NCBI GenBank assembly: GCA_024639625.1
Contig: JAHEIA010000001.1
Coordinates: 1 to 19,451, forward strand
Direction: 5' to 3'
Length of the DNA: 19,451 bases
From: Chromatiales bacterium
GTDB taxonomy: Bacteria; Pseudomonadota; Gammaproteobacteria; Chromatiales; Chromatiaceae
The notes under the pieces: model-generated
The model's input: the letters and a program-made list of their open reading frames with translations, nothing else
Told to the model about the DNA's origin: nothing
Database searches by the model: none
Part shown: piece after piece, positions 1-8,363 of the stretch
Layout of the letters: every line of letters begins with the position of its first letter
Numbering within the stretch: the first letter of the stretch is position 1
Position numbers and translations under genes: made by a program

Positions 1-107
1 AGCGATTATGACCGCATACGCAGGCGAGGGCCAATGCTTGATGGTGTGCGGCGCTCAGGAAGCGGGGCCCGGACCCGGTGCAGGATAGCCCGCGGGTAAC
101 GTCCTGG

Positions 108-149
108 CAGAAAGCAAAAGACCATGAGCCGCGTTTCGCCGGCTCATGG
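108..149 (-). terminator. Stem-loop with T-rich tail, likely intrinsic terminator (minus strand)
   Basis: CCATGAGCC (122-130) and GGCTCATGG (141-149) are a perfect 9-bp inverted repeat with a 10-nt loop. Read on the minus strand the stem is followed by TCTTTTGCTTTCT, a T-rich tail typical of intrinsic termination. On the plus strand the stem is followed by a mixed, C-rich sequence, so termination is expected only for minus-strand transcripts. The only candidate minus-strand message seen upstream is the 11-codon ORF at 187-222. Confidence 0.55.
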
Positions 150-186
150 CCTATGCCAACCCCCCCAAATTCCCCTTTGGGATGTG

Positions 187-222
187 TTACCCAGTGCTGG
201 CTCTAACGGCCAGGCTGATCAT
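187..222 (-). CDS. Possible 11-codon leader-type ORF
   Basis: The ORF encodes MISLAVRASTG and stops with TAA. It is preceded by GGGAGG (235-240 on the plus-strand numbering), a near-consensus Shine-Dalgarno, but with a long 12-nt spacer to the ATG. The stem-loop with T-rich tail lies 37 nt beyond the stop, which resembles a leader-peptide plus terminator arrangement. The peptide has no run of one amino acid that would betray classical amino-acid attenuation. It may equally be a chance ORF, and nothing is known about the gene further left. Confidence 0.25.
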   Translation of the reverse strand: MISLAVRASTG

Positions 223-364
223 AGTTATTGTTTTCCTCCCGATCCTGTCGAACACCCAGCATCATCACTACATGATGCCGAAAATCAGTGAAAATTCCAT
301 TCGTACGAATCCCGACAATAGCTAGGGTTTTCCCTCATCACTCCGCTGCGCAGCCGGTCCGGGA

Positions 365-392
365 TTGCTTCCCATCGCGCCACTACTACAAT
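365..392 (+). promoter_or_regulatory. Possible sigma-70 promoter for the RDD gene
   Basis: TTGCTT (365-370) and TACAAT (387-392) are separated by 16 nt. The -10 element ends only 6 nt before the ATG at 399, so a transcript from here would start at or very near the start codon, and no Shine-Dalgarno is visible there. This fits a leaderless message but rests on short motifs only. Confidence 0.35.
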
Positions 393-398
393 GGTGCG

Positions 399-860
399 AT
401 GCGTACGCAACCCTCCCTGGATATTCGCCACGCAGCAGCGCCCGGGTTCCTTCGTCGGTTGGCCATAATGATCTATGACAGCCTGTTGCTGATCGCCATT
501 CTGGTGATCGCCAGCGCAATCGTGGTCGTACCCCTCGGAATCGGTCTCGGCATCGAAGTGCAGGGCAGCAACCTGTGGTTCCGCGCCTATCTGCTGCTGG
601 TATCAGTGATGTTTTATTGTGGCTTCTGGGTTGGCGGCGGGCAGACGTTGGGCATGCGCGCGTGGCGAGTACAAGTAGTACGGGACAATGGGGCTGCACT
701 GGGTCCGTCACACGCGCTGGCACGCTGGTTTGCCGCCCTCCTCTCCTGGGCGGCATGCGGCCTGGGATTCGTTTGGGTACTGGTCGACCGAGACCGGCTC
801 GCCTGGCATGACCGCCTGTCGCACACTCGACTCGTATTGTTGCACGACCCCCGGGCGTGA
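399..860 (+). CDS. RDD family integral membrane protein
   Basis: This 153-residue protein has the layout of the RDD family (small proteins with about three membrane helices). The opening GFLRRLAIMIYDSLLL (about residues 16-31) carries the family's conserved arginine and aspartate. Hydrophobic helices follow at about 25-50, 60-80 and 108-128, and GGGQTLGM-x-WRV (about 79-92) and the terminal WHDRLSHT motif are typical. RDD proteins are often called putative transporters, but the function of most is unproven. The frame is open from 288, but the extra 37 residues look non-membrane and unlike the family, so the ATG at 399 is chosen although no Shine-Dalgarno precedes it. It ends 15 nt from the convergent lptG stop, with no clear terminator between them. 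Confidence 0.85.
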   Translation: MRTQPSLDIRHAAAPGFLRRLAIMIYDSLLLIAILVIASAIVVVPLGIGLGIEVQGSNLWFRAYLLLVSVMFYCGFWVGGGQTLGMRAWRVQVVRDNGAALGPSHALARWFAALLSWAACGLGFVWVLVDRDRLAWHDRLSHTRLVLLHDPRA

Positions 861-875
861 GGCCGCGCATCGAGG

Positions 876-1937
876 CTAGATCCGACGTGTGTACCAAACC
901 GCCAGAAACAAGCAGAGTAGACCCGGCAGGCAGGCAGCGATCAGAGGATTGATATGGTAGACAACGGCCAGGTGGCCGAATGCCTTGTTGAACAGTAGGA
1001 AGCCGGCTCCAATCACGGCGCCGGCGAACACTCGCTGCCCGACGCCCGCGGTACGCAGGTCGCCGAACACAAAAGGAATCGATAGAAACAACATGATCAG
1101 AATCACCAGCGGGTTGACGATCTTGGTCCAGAACGCCACTTCGTAGCTGGCCGCATTCTGCCCGTTCTCCCGCATAAATGTGATGTACTTTTGCAGCCCG
1201 CGCAGCGGCAACACCAAAGGATCCACCATCACCACCCGCAACAGCGCAGGGTCCAGAAAAGACGTCCATTCGGCCTCCGACAAGGCTCGGGTTCGCACCT
1301 GCCCGTCGACAAACTCGCTCTGCTCCATCCCCTTCAACAACCAATGATCTTCCCTATACAGGGCTTGCTGGGCATAGGTCGCCAAGCGCAGGCGTTTGTC
1401 GGCGTCGTATTCGTAGATGTAGATGTCACCGAGCTGGGCTCCGGGTAGAATCTTGCGGATATTGATGAAGGCGCTTCCGTCTCGTGCCCAAAATCCGTAT
1501 TTCGTTCGCAGGGTGACCTGCCCGTAAATCTTCTCCGCGCGCAGACTCGTGGCGAGCTGCTCGCTGGCGGGAGCCAGAAACTCGCCCAGGGCAACGGAAA
1601 TCACTGCCAGAAGCAGTCCGACCTTCATTACTGCCGAAACGATCCGCGCGAGCGATACGCCTGCGGCACGCAGAGCAATCAATTCCGAGTGGCGGGCCAG
1701 CACGCCGAGTCCGGCGAGACTACCCAGGAGCGCGGCCACCGGAAACATCTCGTAACCGCTCCGCGGCAACACCAGGAGAACATACAGCAGCGCATCTTCG
1801 ATGGCGTAACTGCCCTTGCCCACGTCCCCGAGTTCGTCCTCCAGGGAGACGAATCCCGTCAGGGTGAGGAGAACTGCGAGCACGACGAAGGTGCCACTGA
1901 GCACCGAGGTACCAATATAGCGGTCGATCAGACTCAA
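876..1937 (-). CDS. lptG: LPS export ABC transporter permease LptG
   Basis: LptG is one of the two inner-membrane permeases that, with LptF and the ATPase LptB, extract lipopolysaccharide and push it along the LptC-A-D bridge to the outer membrane. The 353-residue product starts with SLIDRYIGTSVL, the family N-terminus, has three N-terminal membrane helices, a periplasmic beta-jellyroll region at about 133-270, and three C-terminal helices including IVNPLVILIMLFLSIPFVFG. The start is taken as TTG at 1937: it gives the usual length, has GGGAA upstream, and overlaps the lptF stop as TTGA, implying translational coupling. An ATG at 2042 in the same frame would add 35 unrelated residues encoded inside lptF and is rejected. 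Confidence 0.93.
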   Translation of the reverse strand: MSLIDRYIGTSVLSGTFVVLAVLLTLTGFVSLEDELGDVGKGSYAIEDALLYVLLVLPRSGYEMFPVAALLGSLAGLGVLARHSELIALRAAGVSLARIVSAVMKVGLLLAVISVALGEFLAPASEQLATSLRAEKIYGQVTLRTKYGFWARDGSAFINIRKILPGAQLGDIYIYEYDADKRLRLATYAQQALYREDHWLLKGMEQSEFVDGQVRTRALSEAEWTSFLDPALLRVVMVDPLVLPLRGLQKYITFMRENGQNAASYEVAFWTKIVNPLVILIMLFLSIPFVFGDLRTAGVGQRVFAGAVIGAGFLLFNKAFGHLAVVYHINPLIAACLPGLLCLFLAVWYTRRI

Positions 1938-3043
1938 GGCTTGCGTTCCCGGAAAAGCTTGCGTAAAAGCGAACGCCCCTGAGTGGTTTCCGGCAACATC
2001 ATTGCGCCGGCAACCATAACCATCGACACCGGTACCCACCACATACCCATCCAGGCCGGGGTCAGCTCGTCTTCCATCAGATTCTCCGCGACCCCCTGGA
2101 GATTCAAAAAGATGAAATAGACGAGAAAAGCAAAGATCATGCGTCCGTACACCCCGTGTCGCGGCAAAGAACGGCTGAGGGGGATACTCAACAGGGCAAA
2201 TGCGAACACCGCCAGGGGTTGGCTCAGACGATATTGAATCTCGGCCCGGTCCTTCAGGCTCTGGGAGGTCAGGAGGCTTCGCGTCGGCATTGCCTTGCGT
2301 CGTTGCTGCACAGGTTCGGTGCTCCGCTGACTCAAGCGGATCCCGTACTTCTCGAATTCGCCGATACGAAAATCTCCGGCTCCGACACGCCCCTCGTAGC
2401 GGCGCCCGTCATTGAGGACCAGGTATTGCTCTCCAGTCTCGGGGTCTTTGAAGGGATAGCCGCCTGCCGCGGTTACCAGCCCCACTTTACCGTGCTCCCG
2501 ATTCTGCACGAAGACGTTGCTCATCTGTTTGTCGCCAGTGTCCAGTTCCTCTATATAGAAAACCAGATCGCCTTTGCTGTATTCGTTGAATTTCCCCTCA
2601 TCCACGCCGGCCAGCTCGGCGACTGCGCCGGAGGCCCGGTGCTTGATGATCTGAATCGTCTGGTTGCCCCAAGGCAACACGAAGAGCGACAGCCAAGCCA
2701 CCAGAGCAGCCACCGGAATGGCACCGACCAACACCGAGCGGAAGATGCGTAGCGGACCAATGCCGCAAGACTCCATCGCGATGATCTCGCTATCGCGGTG
2801 CATACGGCCCAGGGTAAGCAACACGGCAAGGAAGAAGGCCGGAGGAACCAGCACGCCCAGGTAACGCAGCAACTCGACACCCAGCACCTGAAACAGAATC
2901 TGTGCCGCGATATCGCCGAGCGCCACCTTCTCCAGATAGCGAATAAATCCGGTGCCGACGACAACCAGCATCAACACCAGCATAAACGCTAGCAGCGTCT
3001 TGGTGACCTCTTTCATCACATAGCGGTCAATTACCGGGATCAT
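1934..3043 (-). CDS. lptF: LPS export ABC transporter permease LptF
   Basis: This 369-residue protein is the LptF half of the LptB2FG lipopolysaccharide exporter. MIPVIDRYVMKEVTKTLLAF at the start, the cytoplasmic coupling stretch GRMHRDSEIIAMESCGI, the central soluble periplasmic domain and the three C-terminal helices (PLAVFAFALLSIPLSRS onward) are characteristic. The ATG at 3043 is preferred over an in-frame ATG 21 codons upstream because the family begins at this point. It is the first gene of lptF-lptG and is transcribed away from pepA across a 459-nt divergent region, an order widely conserved in gammaproteobacteria. Its stop overlaps the lptG TTG start. Confidence 0.94.
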   Translation of the reverse strand: MIPVIDRYVMKEVTKTLLAFMLVLMLVVVGTGFIRYLEKVALGDIAAQILFQVLGVELLRYLGVLVPPAFFLAVLLTLGRMHRDSEIIAMESCGIGPLRIFRSVLVGAIPVAALVAWLSLFVLPWGNQTIQIIKHRASGAVAELAGVDEGKFNEYSKGDLVFYIEELDTGDKQMSNVFVQNREHGKVGLVTAAGGYPFKDPETGEQYLVLNDGRRYEGRVGAGDFRIGEFEKYGIRLSQRSTEPVQQRRKAMPTRSLLTSQSLKDRAEIQYRLSQPLAVFAFALLSIPLSRSLPRHGVYGRMIFAFLVYFIFLNLQGVAENLMEDELTPAWMGMWWVPVSMVMVAGAMMLPETTQGRSLLRKLFRERKP

Positions 3044-3502
3044 GGAATCAACTCGACAAGGGCCCTCGGTTTTCGGCGGCCACTTCGCCAGCAGGGGCGC
3101 GCACACGAAAGGGAGCGGGGACGGTTGTGGAAATCACCTAGCAATTCTGTAGACTAGCCACAGCGCCAGACGGAATCGTACACGAAAAGAACGTCGGGAG
3201 AGAAACAAGCTGACCTCGGGCGACACTCGAGCGATCACCTCGTTGCGGCATTGAAACGGCTGCGCCGGGGCGCGAGGCCACAAATTTGGCGGATCCGGGT
3301 GAAGCATCGCCAGTGCGATAGCATCTGATCCCCGCATAGGCCGGCGAAGGGCCCGATTTCGTCCACACCGTGGTTGGGGTTTGCTAGCCTGGCCTGCCCG
3401 CGGTGCAACCACGGCGGATACCGTTGTGGTCGTGCAGCCGCCATTGGAGTGCCGGCACGCGGGCCCGAACGCAAGAACCACCTAATTCGATCGAGGAACA
3501 CC
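3044..3502. other. Divergent lptF/pepA intergenic region
   Basis: This stretch must carry the promoters for lptFG (leftward) and pepA (rightward). I could not find a convincing -35/-10 pair on either strand. The most AT-rich section is 3123-3165, and weak -10-like hexamers such as TAGACT occur there. The open frames through it (for example leftward 3134-3481 and the rightward frame from 3374 into pepA) are arginine- and proline-rich with no family resemblance and look like GC-rich chance frames. Confidence 0.5.
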
Positions 3503-5002
3503 ATGCAATTCAGCGCGAAAAGCGGAGAGCCGCAGAAGAAGAAGACCTCGTGCCTGGTAGTACCGATTTTTTCCAAGCGGAAACTCTCGGCGGCCGCCGC
3601 GAACCTGGATGAAAGCAGCGGCGGACAGATTAGCCACGTCCTTGGGCGCGGCGACATCGAGGGCGACGAGGGCCAGCTGTTGTTGTTGTACGCGTTACCG
3701 GGGATCGCCGCGGATCGAGTAATGCTACTCGGCTGTGGAGAAATCGATGAGTTCTGCGCCGAGAAATGGCGCAAGGCAGTGGCCGCCGCAATCGCTTACC
3801 TGCAGCAGAGTCACAGCACCGAGGCCGTATTCAGCCTTGCCGGCATTGCCCCGAAAGACAGCTCCACCTATCGTTTGGTGCGCGACCTGGTTACCGCGGC
3901 AGAGGAGGCGGTCTACCGCTTTGATGAACTGAAAAGCGACCCCAAGAAGCCCCGGCGGCCGCTCAAGCGAATCACTCTTTACGTCGCCAGCCGAGACGAT
4001 TTGCCGATCGCCGAAAGGGCACTGACTCACGGCAGCGCGATCGCGAGCGGGACCGGCCTCGCCAAAGATCTGTCCAATCTTCCCGGCAACCTCTGCACGC
4101 CGACCTATCTCGCGAAACGGGCCCAAACGCTGGGCAAGGACTCGGGCAACATCCAAGTCAAGGTGCTCGACGAAAAGGAGATGAAGAAGCTCGGCATGGG
4201 CGCCCTGCTGTCGGTCTCCCGCGGCAGCCGGCAACCTGCGAAACTGATCGTAATGGAATATCGGGGCGGCAAGAAGAACGAGCAGCCGGTCGTTCTTGTC
4301 GGCAAGGGACTAACCTTTGACGCTGGAGGGATTTCCATCAAGCCCGCAGCAGCCATGGATGAAATGAAATATGACATGTGTGGCGGAGCGAGCGTGCTCG
4401 GCACGCTCAGCGCGTGCGCCAGACTGGGGCTTCCTCTAAACCTCATCGGAGTGGTGCCCGCCTCGGAGAATCTACCGGATGGAGATGCGAATAAGCCGGG
4501 GGACATCGTCACCAGCATGTCCGGCCAGACCATCGAAATCCTCAATACCGATGCGGAAGGCCGGTTGATCTTGTGCGACGCCCTCACCTACAGCGAGCGG
4601 TTCAAGCCCGCGGTCGTAATCGATATCGCCACCCTCACCGGGGCCTGCGTGATCGCGCTCGGCCGACACGCCTCGGGGCTCATAAGCAACGACGACGAGT
4701 TGAGCGAGAAATTACTTGAAGCGGGGACCAGTAGCGGCGACCGAACTTGGCGACTGCCTCTGTGGGAGGACTACCAGACCCAACTCGACAGCAATTTTGC
4801 GGATATGGCCAATATCGGCGGCCGCGAGGCCGGGGCGATCACTGCCGGCTGTTTTCTTTCCCGCTTCACCAAGAAAATGAAGTGGGCGCATCTCGATATT
4901 GCCGGAATCGCCTGGTTAGCAGGGGAAAACAAGGGGGCGACCGGCCGCCCGGTGCCGATGCTGACCCAGTATCTGCTACAGCGCTGCAAGCTTGCAGATT
5001 GA
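3503..5002 (+). CDS. pepA: Leucyl aminopeptidase PepA (M17)
   Basis: PepA is a hexameric cytoplasmic metallopeptidase that removes N-terminal residues; in E. coli it also binds DNA in Xer recombination and carAB control. The 499-residue product matches the family length. The two-metal site is complete: K268 and D273 in GKGLTFDAGG, K280, D291 in KYDMCGG, and D350 and E352 in the signature NTDAEGRL, with the bicarbonate-site R354. The start is ATG at 3503 with GAGG 6 nt upstream. The frame stays open back to 3374, but those 43 residues are unlike PepA. It is divergent from lptF and followed 19 nt later by holC, as in many gammaproteobacteria. Confidence 0.96.
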   Translation: MQFSAKSGEPQKKKTSCLVVPIFSKRKLSAAAANLDESSGGQISHVLGRGDIEGDEGQLLLLYALPGIAADRVMLLGCGEIDEFCAEKWRKAVAAAIAYLQQSHSTEAVFSLAGIAPKDSSTYRLVRDLVTAAEEAVYRFDELKSDPKKPRRPLKRITLYVASRDDLPIAERALTHGSAIASGTGLAKDLSNLPGNLCTPTYLAKRAQTLGKDSGNIQVKVLDEKEMKKLGMGALLSVSRGSRQPAKLIVMEYRGGKKNEQPVVLVGKGLTFDAGGISIKPAAAMDEMKYDMCGGASVLGTLSACARLGLPLNLIGVVPASENLPDGDANKPGDIVTSMSGQTIEILNTDAEGRLILCDALTYSERFKPAVVIDIATLTGACVIALGRHASGLISNDDELSEKLLEAGTSSGDRTWRLPLWEDYQTQLDSNFADMANIGGREAGAITAGCFLSRFTKKMKWAHLDIAGIAWLAGENKGATGRPVPMLTQYLLQRCKLAD

Positions 5003-5021
5003 GCGCTCGCGTCTACGTCCA

Positions 5022-5453
5022 ATGACGCGGATCGATTTTTACATCCTCGCCCAGGCATCCCGTGGCAACCGCCACCTCCTCGCCTGCCGCCTGAGCGAAA
5101 AGGCTTTTCGGCAACGCCGCCGAGTGTACATCCACACCGCCTCCGCGGAGGAGGCGCGAAATATGGATCGGCTATTGTGGACCTTTCGCGAGGGCAGCTT
5201 CGTACCGCACGGCTTGAACGACCAGGCGAACAGCGAACTTACTCCGATCCTGATCGGCTGCGGGGATGCTCCGGGTAAGGAAGACGACGTACTGATCAAC
5301 CTAGCGCCGGAGGTGCCAAGCTTCTTCAGCCGCTTCGAGCGAGTTGCCGAACTTATCGACCAAGACCAGGAGGTTCGCACGACCGGACGCAAGCGCTATT
5401 GTTTTTATCGCGACAGAGGATATCCCTTGTACTCCCACGACTTGTCACTCTGA
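5022..5453 (+). CDS. holC: DNA polymerase III subunit chi HolC
   Basis: Chi joins psi in the clamp-loader complex and binds the C-terminal tail of SSB. The 143-residue protein shows family features: an initial MTRIDFYIL strand, the conserved segment EEARNMDRLLWTFREGSFVPHG (about residues 43-64), a P-x-L-I-G strand, the LINLAPEVPSFF segment and a C-terminal RKRYCFYRDRGYPL region. The ATG at 5022 gives the usual length, and an in-frame ATG at 4992 would overlap the end of pepA. It lies directly downstream of pepA. In many relatives valS follows, but here a small unknown gene and then parC on the other strand do. Confidence 0.93.
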   Translation: MTRIDFYILAQASRGNRHLLACRLSEKAFRQRRRVYIHTASAEEARNMDRLLWTFREGSFVPHGLNDQANSELTPILIGCGDAPGKEDDVLINLAPEVPSFFSRFERVAELIDQDQEVRTTGRKRYCFYRDRGYPLYSHDLSL

Positions 5454-5491
5454 GCGGCGAAGTCCGGGACGAAGAAGATAGAGCGCCACCC

Positions 5492-5761
5492 ATGGTCGAA
5501 GAGAACGGCAACATCCCGCTGCTTACGGACATCGTCGCTCCGGACATCAAGCTCCAAACGGACTCGGAGCTGATTACCATGGCGCGTCTGCTAGGCGATC
5601 TCGAGGCGATCGTGCAGCAACTCTCCGACGCGGTCGCCAACCGGCTGCGCCACAATATCGAGGAAGAAATACGCGCCGAGCTGGCCCGCATCCTAACCGA
5701 TCTTTTGGAAAAGAAGAGCCGAGAAACCAGTGCGCCGCGGGATGACACATCCCCCCCGTAG
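5492..5761 (+). CDS. Conserved-looking small protein downstream of holC
   Basis: I do not recognise a functional family with confidence. The 89-residue product is acidic and mostly helical: a short N-terminal motif NIPLLTDIVAPD, then an amphipathic stretch from about 26 to 76 rich in Leu, Glu and Arg, then a charged Pro-rich tail. The N-terminal motif resembles that of small proteins of unknown role encoded near holC in other proteobacteria; this is from memory and unverified. The ATG at 5492 lies 38 nt after the holC stop, and the frame is open upstream to 5399. It ends 22 nt before the convergent parC stop. It is probably co-transcribed with pepA-holC. Confidence 0.6.
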   Translation: MVEENGNIPLLTDIVAPDIKLQTDSELITMARLLGDLEAIVQQLSDAVANRLRHNIEEEIRAELARILTDLLEKKSRETSAPRDDTSPP

Positions 5762-5783
5762 CGAGGGCCTTGCGACTTCTGCG

Positions 5784-8042
5784 CTACTCTGCCGACTCGA
5801 CCATCACCGAGTCTACCTTCTGAAAACCACGCGGCAACTTGTTGCCCCGGCGCCCGCGCTCGCCCTGATAGTGATCGAGATCGCTCGGCTTCAGGTTGAG
5901 AAAGCGCTTGCCCGAGTACACCAGGAGCCGGGCCGCGGCGGGCACACAAGCGAGTGCCACAAGATACTCCTCACGGTTCGCTACCCGCTTGCCCGGGATC
6001 CCCATGATCTTGTTGCCCTTGCCCTTACTCAGCGCGGGCAACTCGGCGAGGGGGAAAACCAGCATTCGGCCCTCATTGCTGATCGCTACGACACGATCCG
6101 TCTTTGCATCGCCGACCGCCTGCGGCGGCAGAACCCGCGCCCCACGGGGCAGCGTCAGAGCGGCCTTACCCGCCTTGTTCTTGGTCAACAGATCGGCGAA
6201 TCGCGCGACGAAACCGTAGCCCGCGTCCGACGCCAACAAGAAGGCCTGTTGTGCTTCCGCAGCCAAAATCGAGACAAAACCGGCGCCGGACGGGGGGTTG
6301 AGACGCCCGGTAAGGGGTTCGCCCTGACCACGAGCCGAAGGCAGGGTACGCACCGGGAGCGAGTAGCTTCTGCCTGCGGAGTCAACGAACACTACAGGCT
6401 GACTGGTACGCGAGCGCACGGCGCCGAGGAAACCGTCGCCGGAGCGAAAATTCAGCGTACGCGGATCGATCTCATGGCCTTTCGCGGCGCGTACCCAACC
6501 CATGGCAGACAGGATCACGGTAACCGGTTCGCTCGGGTTGAGCTCCGCTTCATCCAGCGCCCCGGCTTCCGCGCGCTGCACGATAGGGGATCTGCGCGGG
6601 TCGCCATATTTCTCTGCATCCGCCTGTAACTCCTTGCGGATCAGGGTCTTCATACGCTGCCGGGACTGCAGAGTCTTTGCCAACCATGCCTGTTCCTTAG
6701 CCAGCTCTTGTTGCTCCCGCTTGATCTTCATCTCCTCGAGCCGGGCCAGTTGGCGGAGTTTGGTATCCAGGACATATTCAGCCTGCCGCTCGCTCAATCC
6801 GAAGCGCTGCATCAAGACTGGTTTCGGTTCGTCCTCACTGCGGATGATGCGGATCACCTCGTCGATGTTCAGAAACGCGATCAACAGGCCTTCGAGCAAG
6901 TGCAACCGCTCGAGGACCTTGCTTTGCCGGTGCTCCAGGCGCCGCCGCACCGTCTGGTAACGGTATTCCAGCCACTCCTTGAGCAGCTCACGCAGACCTT
7001 TCACCTGCGGGCGGCCATTCAAGCCAATCATGTTGAGATTGACCCGATAGGTGCGTTCCAGGTCGGTGGTGGCGCAGAGATGAGACATCATGCGCTCCAC
7101 ATCCACGCGATTGGAACGTGGCACGATGACCAGGCGCGTCGGGTTCTCGTGATCGGACTCGTCCCGCAGATCTTCCACCCACGGCAGCTTTCTGGCCTGC
7201 AGCTGGGCGGCGATCTGTTCCAGGATCTTCGCCCCGGATACCTGAAACGGCAGCGCTGTGATCACCACATCTCCCTGCTCTCGCTCCCAGCGGGCGCGCA
7301 TGCGCAGAGATCCGTTACCACTGAGATAGATCTTTCGCAGGTCAGCTCGCGGCGTGATGATCTCTGCCTGCGTCGGAAAGTCCGGTCCTGGCACGTGTTC
7401 ACAGAGCTGATCGAGTGTCGCGTTTGGGGCTTCGAGCAAGTGGATGCAGGCGCTGACTACCTCACGCAGGTTGTGTGGTGGAATATCCGTTGCCATACCC
7501 ACGGCAATCCCGGTAGCCCCATTGAGCAAGATGTTGGGCAGGCGCGCGGGCAGCAGAGCGGGTTCGTTCAGGGTCCCGTCGAAGTTGGGTGCCCAATCCA
7601 CCGTTCCCTGGCCCAACTCCGACAACAGCACCTGAGCATAAGCCGCAAGACGCGCCTCGGTGTAGCGCATCGCGGCAAAGGACTTCGGGTCATCCGGTGA
7701 GCCCCAATTACCCTGACCGTCAATCAGCGGATAGCGATACGAGAAGTCCTGCGCCATTAGCACCATCGCCTCGTAACAGGCGCTATCCCCGTGGGGATGG
7801 AACTTGCCGAGCACATCGCCCACCGTGCGGGCCGATTTCTTGTGCTTGGAAGTGGCCGAAAGGCCCAACTCCGACATCGCATAGACGATGCGACGCTGTA
7901 CCGGTTTGAGGCCATCACCCAGATGCGGCAGCGCCCGGTCCAAGATGACGTACATGGAATAATCCAGGTAGGCCTTTTCGGTGAACTCCTTGAGCGGAAT
8001 CCGCTCGATGCCTTCCGGGTTTTGCTCGACAGTTTCGGACAT
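5784..8042 (-). CDS. parC: DNA topoisomerase IV subunit A ParC
   Basis: ParC is the DNA-breaking subunit of topoisomerase IV, which decatenates daughter chromosomes. The 752-residue length equals that of E. coli ParC. The active-site tyrosine is Y127 in [10 protein letters not shown]. The quinolone-determining region [13 protein letters not shown] has serine 87 and glutamate 91, the residues found in sensitive wild-type enzymes (S80 and E84 in E. coli). A central coiled coil (about 365-470, Leu/Glu/Arg-rich) and a C-terminal pinwheel domain (about 500-745) follow. The ParC-type [15 protein letters not shown] and the shorter C-terminal domain separate it from GyrA. Start ATG at 8042 has GGAG 5 nt upstream. 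parE is on the same strand, separated by one unrelated gene. Confidence 0.95.
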   Translation of the reverse strand: MSETVEQNPEGIERIPLKEFTEKAYLDYSMYVILDRALPHLGDGLKPVQRRIVYAMSELGLSATSKHKKSARTVGDVLGKFHPHGDSACYEAMVLMAQDFSYRYPLIDGQGNWGSPDDPKSFAAMRYTEARLAAYAQVLLSELGQGTVDWAPNFDGTLNEPALLPARLPNILLNGATGIAVGMATDIPPHNLREVVSACIHLLEAPNATLDQLCEHVPGPDFPTQAEIITPRADLRKIYLSGNGSLRMRARWEREQGDVVITALPFQVSGAKILEQIAAQLQARKLPWVEDLRDESDHENPTRLVIVPRSNRVDVERMMSHLCATTDLERTYRVNLNMIGLNGRPQVKGLRELLKEWLEYRYQTVRRRLEHRQSKVLERLHLLEGLLIAFLNIDEVIRIIRSEDEPKPVLMQRFGLSERQAEYVLDTKLRQLARLEEMKIKREQQELAKEQAWLAKTLQSRQRMKTLIRKELQADAEKYGDPRRSPIVQRAEAGALDEAELNPSEPVTVILSAMGWVRAAKGHEIDPRTLNFRSGDGFLGAVRSRTSQPVVFVDSAGRSYSLPVRTLPSARGQGEPLTGRLNPPSGAGFVSILAAEAQQAFLLASDAGYGFVARFADLLTKNKAGKAALTLPRGARVLPPQAVGDAKTDRVVAISNEGRMLVFPLAELPALSKGKGNKIMGIPGKRVANREEYLVALACVPAAARLLVYSGKRFLNLKPSDLDHYQGERGRRGNKLPRGFQKVDSVMVESAE

Positions 8043-8363
8043 TCGATCTCCGCTTAGGCGAAAGGAGCCCGCGACCCGAAAGGGTTTGGACCCTGGTTGC
8101 GAACCGCAGCACGGTCTGCGGACCGCGCAGGGCCGTGGGTACGGCCGGTGGCCGAGGCGAATTCTATCCGGTTTTCGCCACTCCGGGCATGCAGCAAGGA
8201 TGCACAGCCGACGCAGGCACCCGGGCTAGTGCCCGGATTAAGACACGCTGATCAGGCGCACGGCCGCAGCGGGGCGAGCCCCGATCGATACTCCGCCGGC
8301 AACGGCATCCCAAGAACCAACGATGGCGCCAACGCCTGGAACCTCACGGTTGCCGGGTGGAGA
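8043..8363. other. parC upstream region with several small hairpins
   Basis: The half next to parC has four perfect small inverted repeats in a row (8074-8085, 8095-8105, 8112-8125, 8131-8146). Beyond them, TAGAAT read on the minus strand at 8161-8166 is a -10 candidate, without a good -35 at 17 nt. Further out, CCGGGC-TAGT-GCCCGG (8221-8236) and CGGGG-CGAG-CCCCG (8270-8283) could fold at the 3' end of the CsgG-type message, but neither is followed by a T tract. No open frame here is convincing. Confidence 0.5.
8074..8146 (-). repeat. Four consecutive small hairpins in the parC leader
   Basis: In minus-strand order the predicted stems are GGCCGT/ACGGCC (8131-8146), CGGTC/GACCG (8112-8125), GGTT/AACC (8095-8105) and ACCC/GGGT (8074-8085), all perfectly paired with loops of 3-4 nt. 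If transcription starts just after the -10 candidate at 8161-8166, all four fall within a leader of about 110 nt ending at the parC Shine-Dalgarno. In GC-rich DNA short hairpins are common, so function is not established. Confidence 0.4.

Larger units (their letters stand above)
1..398. other. Non-coding left end, no large gene
   Basis: No long open frame is credible here. Two plus-strand frames are open from the window edge for about 30 codons and stop near 85-99, so the tail of a gene lying to the left cannot be excluded, but neither tail is recognisable. The region holds a minus-strand stem-loop with a T-rich tail (108-149), a short minus-strand ORF with a strong Shine-Dalgarno (187-240), and a possible promoter for the RDD gene (365-392). 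Confidence 0.5.

Noticed and set aside
322..1344. 340-residue minus-strand open frame across the RDD gene and lptG end
   Set aside because: It is antisense to the RDD gene and out of frame with lptG, arginine- and glycine-rich without motifs; both overlapping genes are well supported.
3374..3502. In-frame extension of pepA by 43 residues
   Set aside because: The added residues do not resemble PepA, and the ATG at 3503 has a good GAGG Shine-Dalgarno and gives the family length.
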